NCBI GenBank assembly: GCA_937890835.1
Contig: CALADF010000044.1
Location: 75,099-139,098, forward strand
DNA from: an uncultured bacterium
GTDB lineage: Bacteria > Actinomycetota > Coriobacteriia > Coriobacteriales > Eggerthellaceae
DNA: 64,000 bases
Direction: 5' to 3'
Part shown: piece by piece, positions 1 through 8,940 of the stretch
Numbering within the stretch: the first letter of the stretch is position 1
Layout of the letters: every line of letters starts with the position of its first letter
Notes under the pieces: model-generated
Databases searched by the model: none
What the model was told of the DNA's origin: nothing
Seen by the model: the letters and a program-made list of their open reading frames with translations, nothing else
Program-made: the position numbers and the translations under genes

Positions 1-415
1 CGCGCGCGTGCTGGAGTTGCACGAGGACCGATGCAACTGCGCCCAGTCGCTCGCCTGCGCGTTCTCCGACATCGCGCAGGTGGACGCGGACACGCTGTTC
101 GTCCTGATGGAGGGCTTCGGCGCGGGCATGGGCGGGCATGCCGAGACGTGCGGTGCGGTGACGGCGGGCGTGGCGGTCATCGGCGCTCTTGCAAGCGATG
201 GCCGTGCGTCGCGCACGACCAAGGAGGCCACGTATGAAATGGCGAGCGAGTTCGTGGAGGCGTTCAGGGGCGAGTGCGGTTCGACCACCTGCCACGTGCT
301 GAAGGAGATAAGCCCTGTTCCCACGCCGCATCGCTGCGATGCTTACATGACGTGTGCGGTGCGTCATCTCCTGCGGGTGCTTGAAGAGCGCGGTTTGACC
401 GACGCCGGGCGTTAG
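1..415 (+). CDS. C_GCAxxG_C_C family redox protein (5' end outside window)
   Basis: Small cysteine-rich protein of the C_GCAxxG_C_C family, found mostly in anaerobes and thought to be redox-active or Fe-S/metal binding; no reaction is established. The family pattern is visible: NCAQS near the start, GFGAGMGG, then TCGAVTAG, and a later GSTTC. The reading frame is open to the window edge and family members begin a few residues before the LEL(H) segment, so the true start probably lies upstream; an internal GTG at 8 is the only start visible. Stop TAG at 413-415. A frameshifted transporter follows 24 bases later on the same strand and may be co-transcribed. Confidence 0.75.
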   Translation, partial: ARVLELHEDRCNCAQSLACAFSDIAQVDADTLFVLMEGFGAGMGGHAETCGAVTAGVAVIGALASDGRASRTTKEATYEMASEFVEAFRGECGSTTCHVLKEISPVPTPHRCDAYMTCAVRHLLRVLEERGLTDAGR

Positions 416-525
416 CGCGGGCGAGGGGGGGGTGGCGTGATGCCGAGTTTAAGACCGTACGCGTTCATCGCGACGTTCGGCGCGGTGAGCATGCTGATGG
501 ACATCGTGTACCAGCGGCGCTTTCG

Positions 526-1698
526 GTGCAGGGGCCCTTACTTGCCAGCTTAGGCGCCACCGCACTCGTCGTCGGCGTGGTTTCCGGTCTCGGCGAGGCG
601 ACGGCGCTGGCGGGACGTTTGTTCTCGGGGCCTTTGGCCGACCGCACGGGACGTTACTGGCTGCTGGCCATCTTTGGGTATGCGGCGACGGCGGTGGCGG
701 TTCCCGCCATGGGCTTCGTCGGCAGCCTCGTGGGCGTTTCGGCTTTGGTGGTGTTCGAACGTTTCGGGAAGAGCCTGCGTACGCCGAGCCGCGACGCCAT
801 GCTCTCTCATGCGGCGAGCGCCGTGGGCACGGGCAAGGGGTTCGCGCTTCACGAGGTGCTCGACCAGATCGGTGCCTTCGCAGGTCCGCTTGCCACGTCG
901 GCTTTGCTGTCGGTTACCGCGGGGGATTACCGCGTGGCGCTCGGCGTGATGATCGTACCCGGCCTGGCCGCCATCTCCGTGCTGCTGTGCCTGAAGCACC
1001 GCGTTCCCGATCCCGCGAGCTACGAGACGGATTCGAGAGCTTCGGCGGATGCCGCCACCCCCGCTTCGTCCGCCGAAGCCGCCGTGGTCGACGATGCGTC
1101 CCGGCTCGAGGGCGCTGAGGTCGGGAAGAGCCGTCGGGCCGGCGTGTTGGCGACGGCGCGCGCTCTGCCTGCGGAGTTCTGGCGTTATACGTTGACGTGC
1201 GGCATCGTTTTGGCAGGCGTGGCGACCTTCGGGGTGCAGTCGTACCACATGGTTTCAAGCGGGCTTCTGCTCGATGCGGGCGTGCCTTTGCTTTACGCGC
1301 TGGCGATGGCGGTGGACGCGGTGTTCGCATGGCTCACGGGCGCGGCGTTCGATCGAAAAGGAGCCCGCGTGCTTCTGGTGCTTCCCGTCGTGTGCGCGGC
1401 CATCCCGGTGTTCGCTTACGCGGGTAGCGTGTGGATGGTGGTCGTCGGCGTGGTGCTTTGGGGCGCGGCGCTCGGCATCAAGGAGTCCACCATGCGTGCA
1501 GCGGTGGCGGGCATGGTTCCTCCGAACCGCCGCGCGACCGCTTACGGGTTGTTCTCGGTGGCCATCGGCATCGGCGGCCTTGTCGGCGGCGTGGTGGCAG
1601 GCGCGCTTTACGATTTCTCCGTCCCTGCGCTGATGATCTACACGGTGGCTGTCGAGGTTATCGCCTTCGTTCTGCTGTGGAAGACGGTGCGACGCTAG
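526..1698 (+). CDS. MFS transporter, N-terminus in another frame (frameshifted)
   Basis: Twelve-helix major facilitator protein, a probable drug or metabolite exporter. The readable part begins VQGPLLASLGAT, which in this MFS group is the end of helix 1, and continues through conserved RLFSGPLADRTGRYW and a linker rich in Ala/Ser/Asp around residues 165-205. The missing start is present just upstream in another frame: ATG at 440 (or GTG 437) reads MPSLRPYAFIATF...LMDIVYQ and then loses frame near 511-517. One missing base there would join the two into a normal protein. It is therefore a recent pseudogene or a sequencing indel. GTG 526 would give a protein lacking helix 1, which is unlikely to work. 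Substrate unknown. Confidence 0.7.
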   Translation: MQGPLLASLGATALVVGVVSGLGEATALAGRLFSGPLADRTGRYWLLAIFGYAATAVAVPAMGFVGSLVGVSALVVFERFGKSLRTPSRDAMLSHAASAVGTGKGFALHEVLDQIGAFAGPLATSALLSVTAGDYRVALGVMIVPGLAAISVLLCLKHRVPDPASYETDSRASADAATPASSAEAAVVDDASRLEGAEVGKSRRAGVLATARALPAEFWRYTLTCGIVLAGVATFGVQSYHMVSSGLLLDAGVPLLYALAMAVDAVFAWLTGAAFDRKGARVLLVLPVVCAAIPVFAYAGSVWMVVVGVVLWGAALGIKESTMRAAVAGMVPPNRRATAYGLFSVAIGIGGLVGGVVAGALYDFSVPALMIYTVAVEVIAFVLLWKTVRR

Positions 1699-1763
1699 AA
1701 CGAGGCGTTATCGCTCGAGGTTTCGCGTCGCAAGGTGAGCCGCAGATGGAGTTGCGCGCGATG

Positions 1764-1831
1764 GGAAAAGCAAACCGCCCGGCTTCCGCGCGTCCCGGTT
1801 TCCGAGGTTCGCGCGTTTTCGCCGGGCGGTT
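1764..1831 (-). terminator. Terminator of icd, also facing the MFS gene
   Basis: Inverted repeat AACCGCCCGGC (1773-1783) and GCCGGGCGGTT (1821-1831), 11 bp, with a long loop. On the minus strand it lies just after the icd stop and is followed by a T-rich stretch. It sits between two convergent genes and could serve both. Confidence 0.6.
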
Positions 1832-1850
1832 CGATTGTCGCTGGTTTCCG

Positions 1851-3053
1851 CTAGTCCTCGAGTCGCTTGGCGATGGCCAAGATGAAGTCGCGGGTGGAAA
1901 GCGTCACGGGGTTCTCAAGCGTGGTGATGCGCGCGAGGTCCCCCGTCATCTCGCCGGCTTCGATGGTGTCGAGCGTGGCGCGCTCCAGCTTGTCGGCGAA
2001 CGTCACCAGGTCAGCCAGGCCGTCCAGCTCGCCGCGCTTGCGCAAGGCTCCCGTCCACGCGAAGATGGTGGCCACGGAGTTGGTCGAGGTCTCCTCGCCG
2101 CGCAGGTGCTTGTAATAGTGGCGCTGCACCGTGCCGTGCGCCGCCTCGTACTCGTACACGCCCTCGGGCGACACCAGCACCGAGGTCATCATGGCAAGCG
2201 AGCCGAACGCGCTCGAGACCATGTCGCTCATCACGTCGCCGTCGTAGTTCTTGCACGCCCAGATGAATCCGCCCTCGGCTTTCACCACGCGCGCCACCGC
2301 GTCGTCGATGAGCGTGTAGAAGTACTCGATGCCCGCCTCCTCGAAACGCGTTGCGTACTCCGCATCGAAGATCTCTTGGAAGACGTCCTTGAAACGATGG
2401 TCGTACTTTTTCGAGATGGTGTCTTTGGTGGCGAACCACACGTCCTGTTTCAGGTCAAGCGCGTAGTTGAAGCAGCTGCGCGCGAAGCTGGCGATGGAGC
2501 TGTCGAGGTTGTGCATGCCCTGCACGACCCCCGGGCCGTCGAAGACGTGCACCAGCTCGCGCGTCTCGGTGCCGTCGGGCGCGGTGTAGACCAGCTCCAC
2601 CTTGCCCTCGCCCGGCACGCGCATCTCGGCGTTTTTGTAGACGTCGCCGTAAGCATGGCGGGCGATGGTGATGGGGCGCGTCCAGTTGCGCACGCACGGC
2701 TCGATGCCCGCTACTTTGATGGGGGTGCGGAACACCGTGCCGTCGAGCATGGCGCGGATGGTACCGTTGGGGCTTTTCCACATGTTCTTGAGGTCGTACT
2801 CCTCAACGCGCGCAGCGTTCGGCGTGATGGTGGCGCACTTCACGGCTACGCCCAGGCGGCGCGTGGCCTCGGCGGAGTCCACGGTCACTTGATCGTCGGT
2901 CTCGTCGCGGTGCGCGAGGCCCAGGTCGTAATACTCGGTTTTCAGATCGATGTAGGGGAGGAGAAGCTCGTCTTTGATCATCTGCCAGATGATGCGGGTC
3001 ATCTCGTCGCCGTCCATCTCCACGAGCGGCGTAGTCATTTGGATTTTGGCCAT
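1851..3053 (-). CDS. icd: Isocitrate dehydrogenase (NADP+), eukaryotic-like type
   Basis: Oxidative decarboxylation of isocitrate to 2-oxoglutarate, with NADP+ as the likely acceptor; cytoplasmic. The 400-residue protein opens with VEMDGDEMTRIIW, the hallmark of the homodimeric, eukaryotic-like NADP-IDH subfamily rather than the E. coli Icd type. Other family segments: KCATITPN, the substrate-binding SPNGTIR at residues 94-100, RHAYGD (YGD within the active-site region) and AAHGTV near 310, part of the coenzyme site. Length is normal. It stands alone, with a hairpin after its stop. In an anaerobe it most likely feeds 2-oxoglutarate and glutamate synthesis rather than a full TCA cycle (inference). 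Confidence 0.93.
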   Translation of the reverse strand: MAKIQMTTPLVEMDGDEMTRIIWQMIKDELLLPYIDLKTEYYDLGLAHRDETDDQVTVDSAEATRRLGVAVKCATITPNAARVEEYDLKNMWKSPNGTIRAMLDGTVFRTPIKVAGIEPCVRNWTRPITIARHAYGDVYKNAEMRVPGEGKVELVYTAPDGTETRELVHVFDGPGVVQGMHNLDSSIASFARSCFNYALDLKQDVWFATKDTISKKYDHRFKDVFQEIFDAEYATRFEEAGIEYFYTLIDDAVARVVKAEGGFIWACKNYDGDVMSDMVSSAFGSLAMMTSVLVSPEGVYEYEAAHGTVQRHYYKHLRGEETSTNSVATIFAWTGALRKRGELDGLADLVTFADKLERATLDTIEAGEMTGDLARITTLENPVTLSTRDFILAIAKRLED

Positions 3054-3410
3054 GGGCTTCCTTCCCGGCGCGAGCGCCCCGTTTTCGTGTCGACGCGCAA
3101 CGTGGGCGATGTCGCCCCGTCGCTGCGCGTTGTCTGATGGTTGAACTCATGATACCCCTCCCCATAACGGGAAGTGTTTCACCTGGGTAAACCGCAGCGT
3201 TTCGCCACGCCGGCGGATGCCGCGCGGCCGGTGCGGCCGGTGCGGCTGCGGGCACGCGGATGCCGAGAGAGGGGATGGTGCGGCTGGCTTGGGGCGGGTG
3301 CAGCAGGTGCGTTCACGGGTGCGGTAGCGCGCGGGTATCCGCGGCGGGGCGGGCGGATCTCGAGCGAGCGGGCGGGCGGCGCGCATCGGCGTCCTCCGTC
3401 GTCTGTAAAG
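3054..3410. other. Intergenic region upstream of icd
   Basis: No supportable gene. Reading towards icd there is a weak promoter-like pair, TTTACC and GTTATG about 17 bases apart, near 3160-3190. The remainder is very GC-rich, low-complexity sequence with no clear motif. Confidence 0.4.
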
Positions 3411-3448
3411 AAAAAACGGCGCCCGGTCTCGAGGGAGGCCGGGCGCCG
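3411..3448 (-). terminator. Rho-independent terminator
   Basis: Perfect 10-bp stem CGGCGCCCGG (3417-3426) / CCGGGCGCCG (3439-3448), followed on the minus strand by six T (3411-3416). It lies about 35 bases after the stop of the Tm-1-type gene pair and ends that operon. Confidence 0.88.
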
Positions 3449-3483
3449 TCGGCGGCGGGGGGAGCCCCCGCATTGCGGTTGGG

Positions 3484-4314
3484 CTACTTGCGGATGGCCT
3501 TGAAGGCCTCGGTCTGCTCGCGAATGCCCTTCTCGGCGGCGAGGCGCTCGATTGAGGTCGCGCCGAAGAAGCCGTCGATACCCGGCACGTTCTCGATGAT
3601 GTACGCGGCGTCGGCGGGCTGGGAGATGGGGCCGCCGTGGCAGATGACCATGGCGTCGGGGTTGATCTCCTTGACGACCTTCACGATGCCGGTGATGATC
3701 TCGACGCAGTCGTCGAGCGTTTTGGCAGTTTCGGCGCCGATGGTGCCGCCGGTGGTCAGGCCCATGTGCGCGACGATGATGTCGGCGCCTGCGCGCGTCA
3801 TGTCGGCGGCCTGTTGCTCGTCGAACACGTAGGGGCAGGTGAGCATGTCAAGCTCGTGCGCCTTGCGGATCATGTCCACCTCGAGCTCGTAACCCATGCC
3901 CGTTTCCTCGAGGTTCTTGCGGAACGTGCCGTCGATGAGGCCGACGGTGGGGAAGTTCTGCACGCCGTTGAAGCCCTGGTCCTTCAGCTGCTGCAGGTAC
4001 TTGCTCATGACACGGAAGGGGTCGGTGCCGCAAACGCCGGCGAGGACGGGGGTGTCTTTCACGACGGGAAGGACCTCGGCGCCCATCTCGACGACGATCT
4101 GGTTCGCGTCGCCGTAGGGCAGAAGACCTGCGAGGGAGCCGCGGCCTGCCATGCGGAAGCGCCCCGAGTTGTAGATGACGAAGATGTCCGCGCCGCCTGC
4201 TTCAGACGATTTCGCGGTGATGCCGGTTCCCGCGCCGACGCCGAGCAGGATGTTCCCCTCGGCGATGGACTTCTTGAATCGATCGAGGATTTCGCAACGA
4301 GATAGCTCTAGCAT
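3484..4314 (-). CDS. Phosphoenolpyruvate hydrolase-like TIM-barrel protein
   Basis: A 276-residue TIM-barrel protein of the 'PEP hydrolase-like' family (PF09370), the bacterial counterpart of the C-terminal half of plant Tm-1. Its biochemical role in bacteria is not settled. Segments: GVGAGTGITAKSSE after a short N-terminal helix, IYNSGRFRMAG, GVCGTDPF, NFPTVGLIDG, HMGLTTGG and CHGGPIS, a chain of glycine-rich barrel loops. ATG at 4314 is preceded by AAGGAG; a longer reading frame to 4569 has no ribosome site and is low-complexity Arg/Ser/Pro. It follows the UPF0261 gene by 184 bases on the same strand, and the two together correspond to the two plant Tm-1 halves. Confidence 0.85.
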   Translation of the reverse strand: MLELSRCEILDRFKKSIAEGNILLGVGAGTGITAKSSEAGGADIFVIYNSGRFRMAGRGSLAGLLPYGDANQIVVEMGAEVLPVVKDTPVLAGVCGTDPFRVMSKYLQQLKDQGFNGVQNFPTVGLIDGTFRKNLEETGMGYELEVDMIRKAHELDMLTCPYVFDEQQAADMTRAGADIIVAHMGLTTGGTIGAETAKTLDDCVEIITGIVKVVKEINPDAMVICHGGPISQPADAAYIIENVPGIDGFFGATSIERLAAEKGIREQTEAFKAIRK

Positions 4315-4498
4315 GATTCTCTCCTTATCTTGTGGCTCCGAAGGCGTTTTGCCTTCGGGTAAACCCGGTGTGTTGCGCGTCCGGCATGTCCGCAGGCGGC
4401 CTCCGCGCGGTTTCGCCTTCCCCCCCCTCGTGACGCCGAGACGTTCCGCTGCGGCAGCAGGCGCGGCGACGGGTCGTGGCGGAGCGAGCGGATGACGC

Positions 4499-5722
4499 CT
4501 ATTCGTGATCCTTCTGAGCCTCGATGAGCTCGATGAGCTTTTTCGCGGCGGCGATGGCGAATTCGTCATCGTTGATGTTCGCGTCGATCTCGATGATCGA
4601 AGCGCGCTTGGGGTCGATGCTCTCGCGCAGCGCGTTGAAGAGCGCCTCGTCTTCGGCCGGGCCGTGGAAGGGCTGGCCCGGGGCGTCGATCATCGAGACG
4701 CCGCCGAGCGGGAGCATGCACGCGACCGGTCCTGTGGACATGTTGATCTTGCCCGCGATGGTCTTGCCGATTTCCTCGCACTCTTCTGCAGTGGTGCGCA
4801 TGAGGGTGACGGTGGGGTTGTGCTTGTACAGGTTGCGATCGGCGAATTGGGGCGGGACGGTGTCGTACGGGCCGAAGTTCACCATATCGAGCGCTCCGGT
4901 GCTGATGACGGTCGGGATGCCGCAAAGCGCCGCGGCCTCGCATCGTCCGGGTCCGGCGTTGAGGACGCCTCCGACGATCTCGTCGCACCATTCGGTGGTG
5001 GTCAGATCGAGGACGCCGGTGATGAAGCCGCCGTCGATGAGGGATTCCATGCAGCGGCCGCCCGTGCCCGTGGCGTGGAACACCAGCACCTCGTACCCTT
5101 GGCTCTCGAGGTACTCCTGCGCTTTGACGATGCAAGGCGTGGTGACGCCGAACATCGTGGCGGCGATGAGCGGCTTGGCATCGGTCATCTCGGGATGCGG
5201 TACGGTCAGCATGCCCGTCATGGCCGCCACCGCGTTGTTGTAGATGCGCGCGGAGAAGGTGTTGACGCCCGCGACGTCGACGATGGAGGGAAGCATCATG
5301 ATGTCCGAGGATCCGACGTAAGGCGTGGTGTCCCCGGATGCCATGGTCGAGACCATGAGCTTCGGAACGCCGATGGGCAGCTCCCTCATGGCGGCGGTCG
5401 CTATGGACGTGCCACCGGATCCTCCCATGGAGAACACTCCGTCGAACCTGCCGTTGGCGTACAGGCTCGGCAGGAGCTTCGCCAGGCCGTTGGCCATGGT
5501 CGCCGTGGCGAACGCGCGGTCTTTCTTCTCCACGACCACCGACATGTCAATGTCGACGGTCTGCGCGATTTCCTGGTTGGATATATCGGGCGAGAAGGTG
5601 GCGTCGAACACGCCGCAGTGGATGGTGAGCGTGTCGACCCCCGCATCGTGGAACCGATCCACGATGTAGGCGAACTCTTCGCCTTTGGTGTCGAACGTTC
5701 CGATGACGGCAACGGTAGGCAT
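4499..5722 (-). CDS. Tm-1-like ATP-binding domain protein (UPF0261)
   Basis: A 407-residue UPF0261 protein, homologous to the N-terminal half of plant Tm-1. Plant Tm-1 binds ATP and a tobamovirus replicase; the bacterial role is unknown. It starts VAVIGTFDTKGEEF, the family signature, and contains the glycine-rich GVFSMGGSGGTS, MVSTMASGDT, FGVTTPC and FHATGTGG. Length is normal. ATG at 5722 has GAAAGGGGA upstream. The TIM-barrel partner follows, and such pairs are recurrent in bacteria, suggesting one enzyme from two polypeptides (inference). Confidence 0.87.
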   Translation of the reverse strand: MPTVAVIGTFDTKGEEFAYIVDRFHDAGVDTLTIHCGVFDATFSPDISNQEIAQTVDIDMSVVVEKKDRAFATATMANGLAKLLPSLYANGRFDGVFSMGGSGGTSIATAAMRELPIGVPKLMVSTMASGDTTPYVGSSDIMMLPSIVDVAGVNTFSARIYNNAVAAMTGMLTVPHPEMTDAKPLIAATMFGVTTPCIVKAQEYLESQGYEVLVFHATGTGGRCMESLIDGGFITGVLDLTTTEWCDEIVGGVLNAGPGRCEAAALCGIPTVISTGALDMVNFGPYDTVPPQFADRNLYKHNPTVTLMRTTAEECEEIGKTIAGKINMSTGPVACMLPLGGVSMIDAPGQPFHGPAEDEALFNALRESIDPKRASIIEIDANINDDEFAIAAAKKLIELIEAQKDHE

Positions 5723-6071
5723 TGGATTCCCCTTTCACTAACCTGACCCTGGCGCATTATACTCCGACAGAAACCATGAGATTCGTCTTTCGGAGGGGAT
5801 CGCGCATTTTTGTCACCCGTCCTTCATTTTTCCAGAGTAGCGAAGGACGCGCTCGGCTGGGGGTGGCGTGCGGTTGCGAGACGTAAGCGGCTGCGTGCAT
5901 GCGCGGGCACGGGGTTTGGGGCACGGGCACGGGCGTGCGCGTGTGTGGGCGTGGGATGCGCGCCGGCTGCGAAGGTTCGGGTGCGTCCACGTTCGGGTGG
6001 TTCTCCGTAAAACGGTTGCATGGTCGGGTGCGTTGGATGTTACCCTGGTGGGTATTATCTCAGTGGGAGGA
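5723..6071. other. Divergent intergenic region
   Basis: Spacer between two divergent genes. On the minus strand a TATAAT (5756-5761) is well placed for the UPF0261 gene, without a good -35. On the plus strand a TATTAT (6053-6058) precedes the peptidase start but leaves little leader. No conserved gene is visible. Confidence 0.4.
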
Positions 6072-7565
6072 ATGGAGTTCGCAATGGTTGCACTGTTGAT
6101 CGTGCTTGCCGCCGTCGTGCTTTTGGCGGTGGTGCTGGTGGCGAGGGCGTTTCGTCTGAAGCCGACGGAGGTGAGCGACCCGCTGCCGCAAAGCGACGCG
6201 GTGGGCGACGATGCCGCCGTCGAGCGCTTCCGGGAGATGCTGCGTTGCCCGACCGTGTGGGGCATGCGCGACCCCGACGCGGATCGCGCGGCATTCGACG
6301 ATTTCGTGCCGCTTCTGCGCAAGCTGTACCCGCGTGTGTTCGACGAGCTCGAGCTGGAGATGATCGACGATTACGGCATCTCGCTTCTGTGGAAGGGCGC
6401 CGACCGCACGCTCGATCCGGTGCTGTTCATGGCGCATCACGACGTGGTCGCCGCCGATGCCGACGAGTGGACGCACGACCCGTTCGGCGCGGAAGTCGTC
6501 GACGGCAAGATCTACGCGCGCGGTGCAGTGGACACCAAGTGCATCTGGGCGGGTCTGCTCGAAGCGACCGAGCGCCTGCTCGAGGAGGGCTTCGTGCCCC
6601 CGCGCGACATCTACCTGTTCTCGTCGAACACCGAGGAGGACGGCGGCGACACCGCGCCTCATATGGTCGAGCATCTGCAGAAGATCGGACGCGTGCCCTA
6701 CATGGTCCTCGACGAGGGCGGCGCCATCATCGACAACCCGCCGCTCGGCGTCGAGGGCACCTTTGCCGTCATCGGCGTGGCGGAGAAGGGCATCTTCAAC
6801 GCGCACATCACCGCGACGGCCGACGGCGGGCACGCTTCGACCCCGACGTTGCAGGATGCGACCGCGAAGCTCGTCTCCGGTCTCGACGGCTTGCAGAAAA
6901 ACCCCGCGCCCGCCCGTCTTTCCGCGCCGGTCGAGGCGATGCTCTCCGAGCTGGCGTCTCATGCGAGCTTCGGGTTGCGCATCGTGTTCGCCAACATGTG
7001 GCTGTTCCGCCCCTTGGTCATGCGCATCATGCAATCGAGCGGCGAAACGGCGGCCATGGTGCGCACCACCTACGCGCTCACCCAGCTCGAGGGCAGCGTT
7101 GCGCACAACGTCATTCCCAAGCAGGCGAAGGCGACGGTGAACGTGCGCGTCGATCCCGCCGAGACGGTCGAGGGCGCCCTCACGCGCATCAAGGCGCGCT
7201 TCGACGAGCGCACCACCTACGAGTTGTTCGAGGTCAGCGAGCCTTCGCCTATCTCGCCGTTTGAAGACGATCCCGCATTCGACTATCTGCGCCGCGTGGT
7301 CCACGCGGTCTACCCCGAGACGGGTATCGCTCCTTACGTGCAGAGCAGCTGCAGCGACGCGCGTCATTTCGCGCGGGTGTGCCCGCGCACGTACCGCTTC
7401 GCGGGCATCCTGTTCAGGGGCGATCAGCGCTCGCGCATCCACGGTCAGGACGAGTGCCTCGACGTGGACGCCTTCAAGCGCGGCGTGGGCTTCTACATCG
7501 AGCTCATCCGCAATTTGGGCGCGTTGAGCCAGGAGACGAACGAAAACGGAAGAAACGAGGGATAA
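6072..7565 (+). CDS. Membrane-anchored M20 family metallopeptidase (CPS1/PM20D1-like)
   Basis: A 497-residue M20 di-zinc amidohydrolase with an N-terminal membrane helix (about residues 5-25), the layout of yeast carboxypeptidase S and mammalian PM20D1, which cleave peptides or N-acyl amino acids. Metal and catalytic segments in order: MAHHDVV, RGAVDTKC, SSNTEEDGG, VLDEGG, and a dimerisation domain followed by the C-terminal SDARHF with a zinc His. The chosen ATG has GGGAGG almost touching it; ATG 6084 is an equally possible start. The MFS gene begins one base after the stop, so a shared transcript and import-plus-hydrolysis of one substrate are likely; the substrate is not evident. Confidence 0.85.
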   Translation: MEFAMVALLIVLAAVVLLAVVLVARAFRLKPTEVSDPLPQSDAVGDDAAVERFREMLRCPTVWGMRDPDADRAAFDDFVPLLRKLYPRVFDELELEMIDDYGISLLWKGADRTLDPVLFMAHHDVVAADADEWTHDPFGAEVVDGKIYARGAVDTKCIWAGLLEATERLLEEGFVPPRDIYLFSSNTEEDGGDTAPHMVEHLQKIGRVPYMVLDEGGAIIDNPPLGVEGTFAVIGVAEKGIFNAHITATADGGHASTPTLQDATAKLVSGLDGLQKNPAPARLSAPVEAMLSELASHASFGLRIVFANMWLFRPLVMRIMQSSGETAAMVRTTYALTQLEGSVAHNVIPKQAKATVNVRVDPAETVEGALTRIKARFDERTTYELFEVSEPSPISPFEDDPAFDYLRRVVHAVYPETGIAPYVQSSCSDARHFARVCPRTYRFAGILFRGDQRSRIHGQDECLDVDAFKRGVGFYIELIRNLGALSQETNENGRNEG

Positions 7566-7566
7566 C

Positions 7567-8940
7567 GTGGGGGAAAGCGAAGGAAGGACGGCGGCGCGGC
7601 AGGCGCCGGGCGGTGGAAGGTTTTTCTACGGATGGTGGATCGTCGCGGGCGGTCTGCTCATCATGGCGACATGCTACACGGTGTTCGTCAACTGTATTCC
7701 GCTGTTCCAGACGCATATCGTCAAGGAGCTGGGCATATCGGTCGGCCAGTTCAACACCGGCGTGTCCATCACCACGGTGGTCGCGGTGTTCGCCTCGCTC
7801 GTCATCGGCAAGCTGACCGATAAGTGTTCGGCGCGCATCTTGGGATCGATCACGGTGGTCACCTCGTCGGTGGTGCTGGTGGGCCTGTCGTTCGTCACCC
7901 AGCTGTGGCAGCTGTACGCGCTGTGCATCGTGGCGGGCTTCGTCGTGGTCGCGGGAACGCGCCTTCTGGTGTCGGTCATCATCTCGAACTGGTTCACGCT
8001 CAAGCGCGGTCTTGCGGTGTCCATCGCTCTTTCCGGCTCGGGCATCGGCGGTGTGCTGCTATCGCCTGCGACTTCGGCGATGATCGAGGCTTCCGGATGG
8101 CGCGACGCGTTCTTGCTTCTCGCGGTGGTGTGCTTGGCGGCCTCGCTTCCGCTTGTCATCTTCACGTTCCGCACGCGCCCGAGCGACATCGGGCTTGCGC
8201 CTTACGGAGCGGGGCAGATCGAGCAGCGAAAGCAGGACCGCTCCCCCGACGCCCCGGTGACGGTGTCCGTCGGATGGAAGGTGCTGCGCAAAAACGCGGG
8301 CTTCTGGATGCTGGTCGTCGGCTTCGTCATGATGGGCGTCGTCAACGGCGCGGTCATCACCAATTCCATCGCGAACATGACCTCGGTCACCCTTGACGGC
8401 GTCGAGGTGGTCACGGGCGGGCATTCCACCATGTGGGCGGGCTCGGTGTGGTCGTTCTACCTGGCGCTCGTCATCGTCATGAAGGTGCTGCTCGGCGCCA
8501 TCTACGATCGCTTCGGGCTGAAGGCGGGCACGATCCTCGGCACGCTCACGTCGATGGCGGCGGGCGTCGCCTTGTGCTTCCCGGCAACCGATGCGGGCCC
8601 CATTCTGGCGGTGGTGTTCTTCTCGTTCGCCACGTGCATGGGCACGGTGGCGCCTCCGATCATGGTGTCGAAGGAGTACGGGAAGAAGGACCTCGGCACC
8701 GTCACCGGCGTCGTCACCGCGTTCGAGATGTTCGGCGCTGCGGTCGGTTCGGTGGCGTCGGGCCTGATGTTCGACGCGTGGCTGTCGTTTGCGCCGGTGT
8801 GGATCATGACCATCGTCGCCAGCGCGATCATGGGCGTGACGCTTCTGGCCTCGGTTCCTGCGGCGCGCAAGCTGGTGGTGCGCCGTCGCGCGGAAGGCGC
8901 GCCCGAGCTTGACGCCGAGGGATTCGAGATCGTCTCGTGA
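7567..8940 (+). CDS. MFS transporter
   Basis: A 457-residue major facilitator carrier with twelve predicted helices. It opens FFYGWWIVAGG, common in the OFA/monocarboxylate-like group of MFS carriers, and has the loop 2-3 signature GKLTDKCSARILG. GTG start at 7567 with GAGGG five bases upstream. It lies between the M20 peptidase (one-base gap) and yaaA (GTGA overlap), so the three look like one operon. The substrate may be a small organic acid or the peptidase's substrate or product (inference). Confidence 0.83.
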   Translation: MGESEGRTAARQAPGGGRFFYGWWIVAGGLLIMATCYTVFVNCIPLFQTHIVKELGISVGQFNTGVSITTVVAVFASLVIGKLTDKCSARILGSITVVTSSVVLVGLSFVTQLWQLYALCIVAGFVVVAGTRLLVSVIISNWFTLKRGLAVSIALSGSGIGGVLLSPATSAMIEASGWRDAFLLLAVVCLAASLPLVIFTFRTRPSDIGLAPYGAGQIEQRKQDRSPDAPVTVSVGWKVLRKNAGFWMLVVGFVMMGVVNGAVITNSIANMTSVTLDGVEVVTGGHSTMWAGSVWSFYLALVIVMKVLLGAIYDRFGLKAGTILGTLTSMAAGVALCFPATDAGPILAVVFFSFATCMGTVAPPIMVSKEYGKKDLGTVTGVVTAFEMFGAAVGSVASGLMFDAWLSFAPVWIMTIVASAIMGVTLLASVPAARKLVVRRRAEGAPELDAEGFEIVS

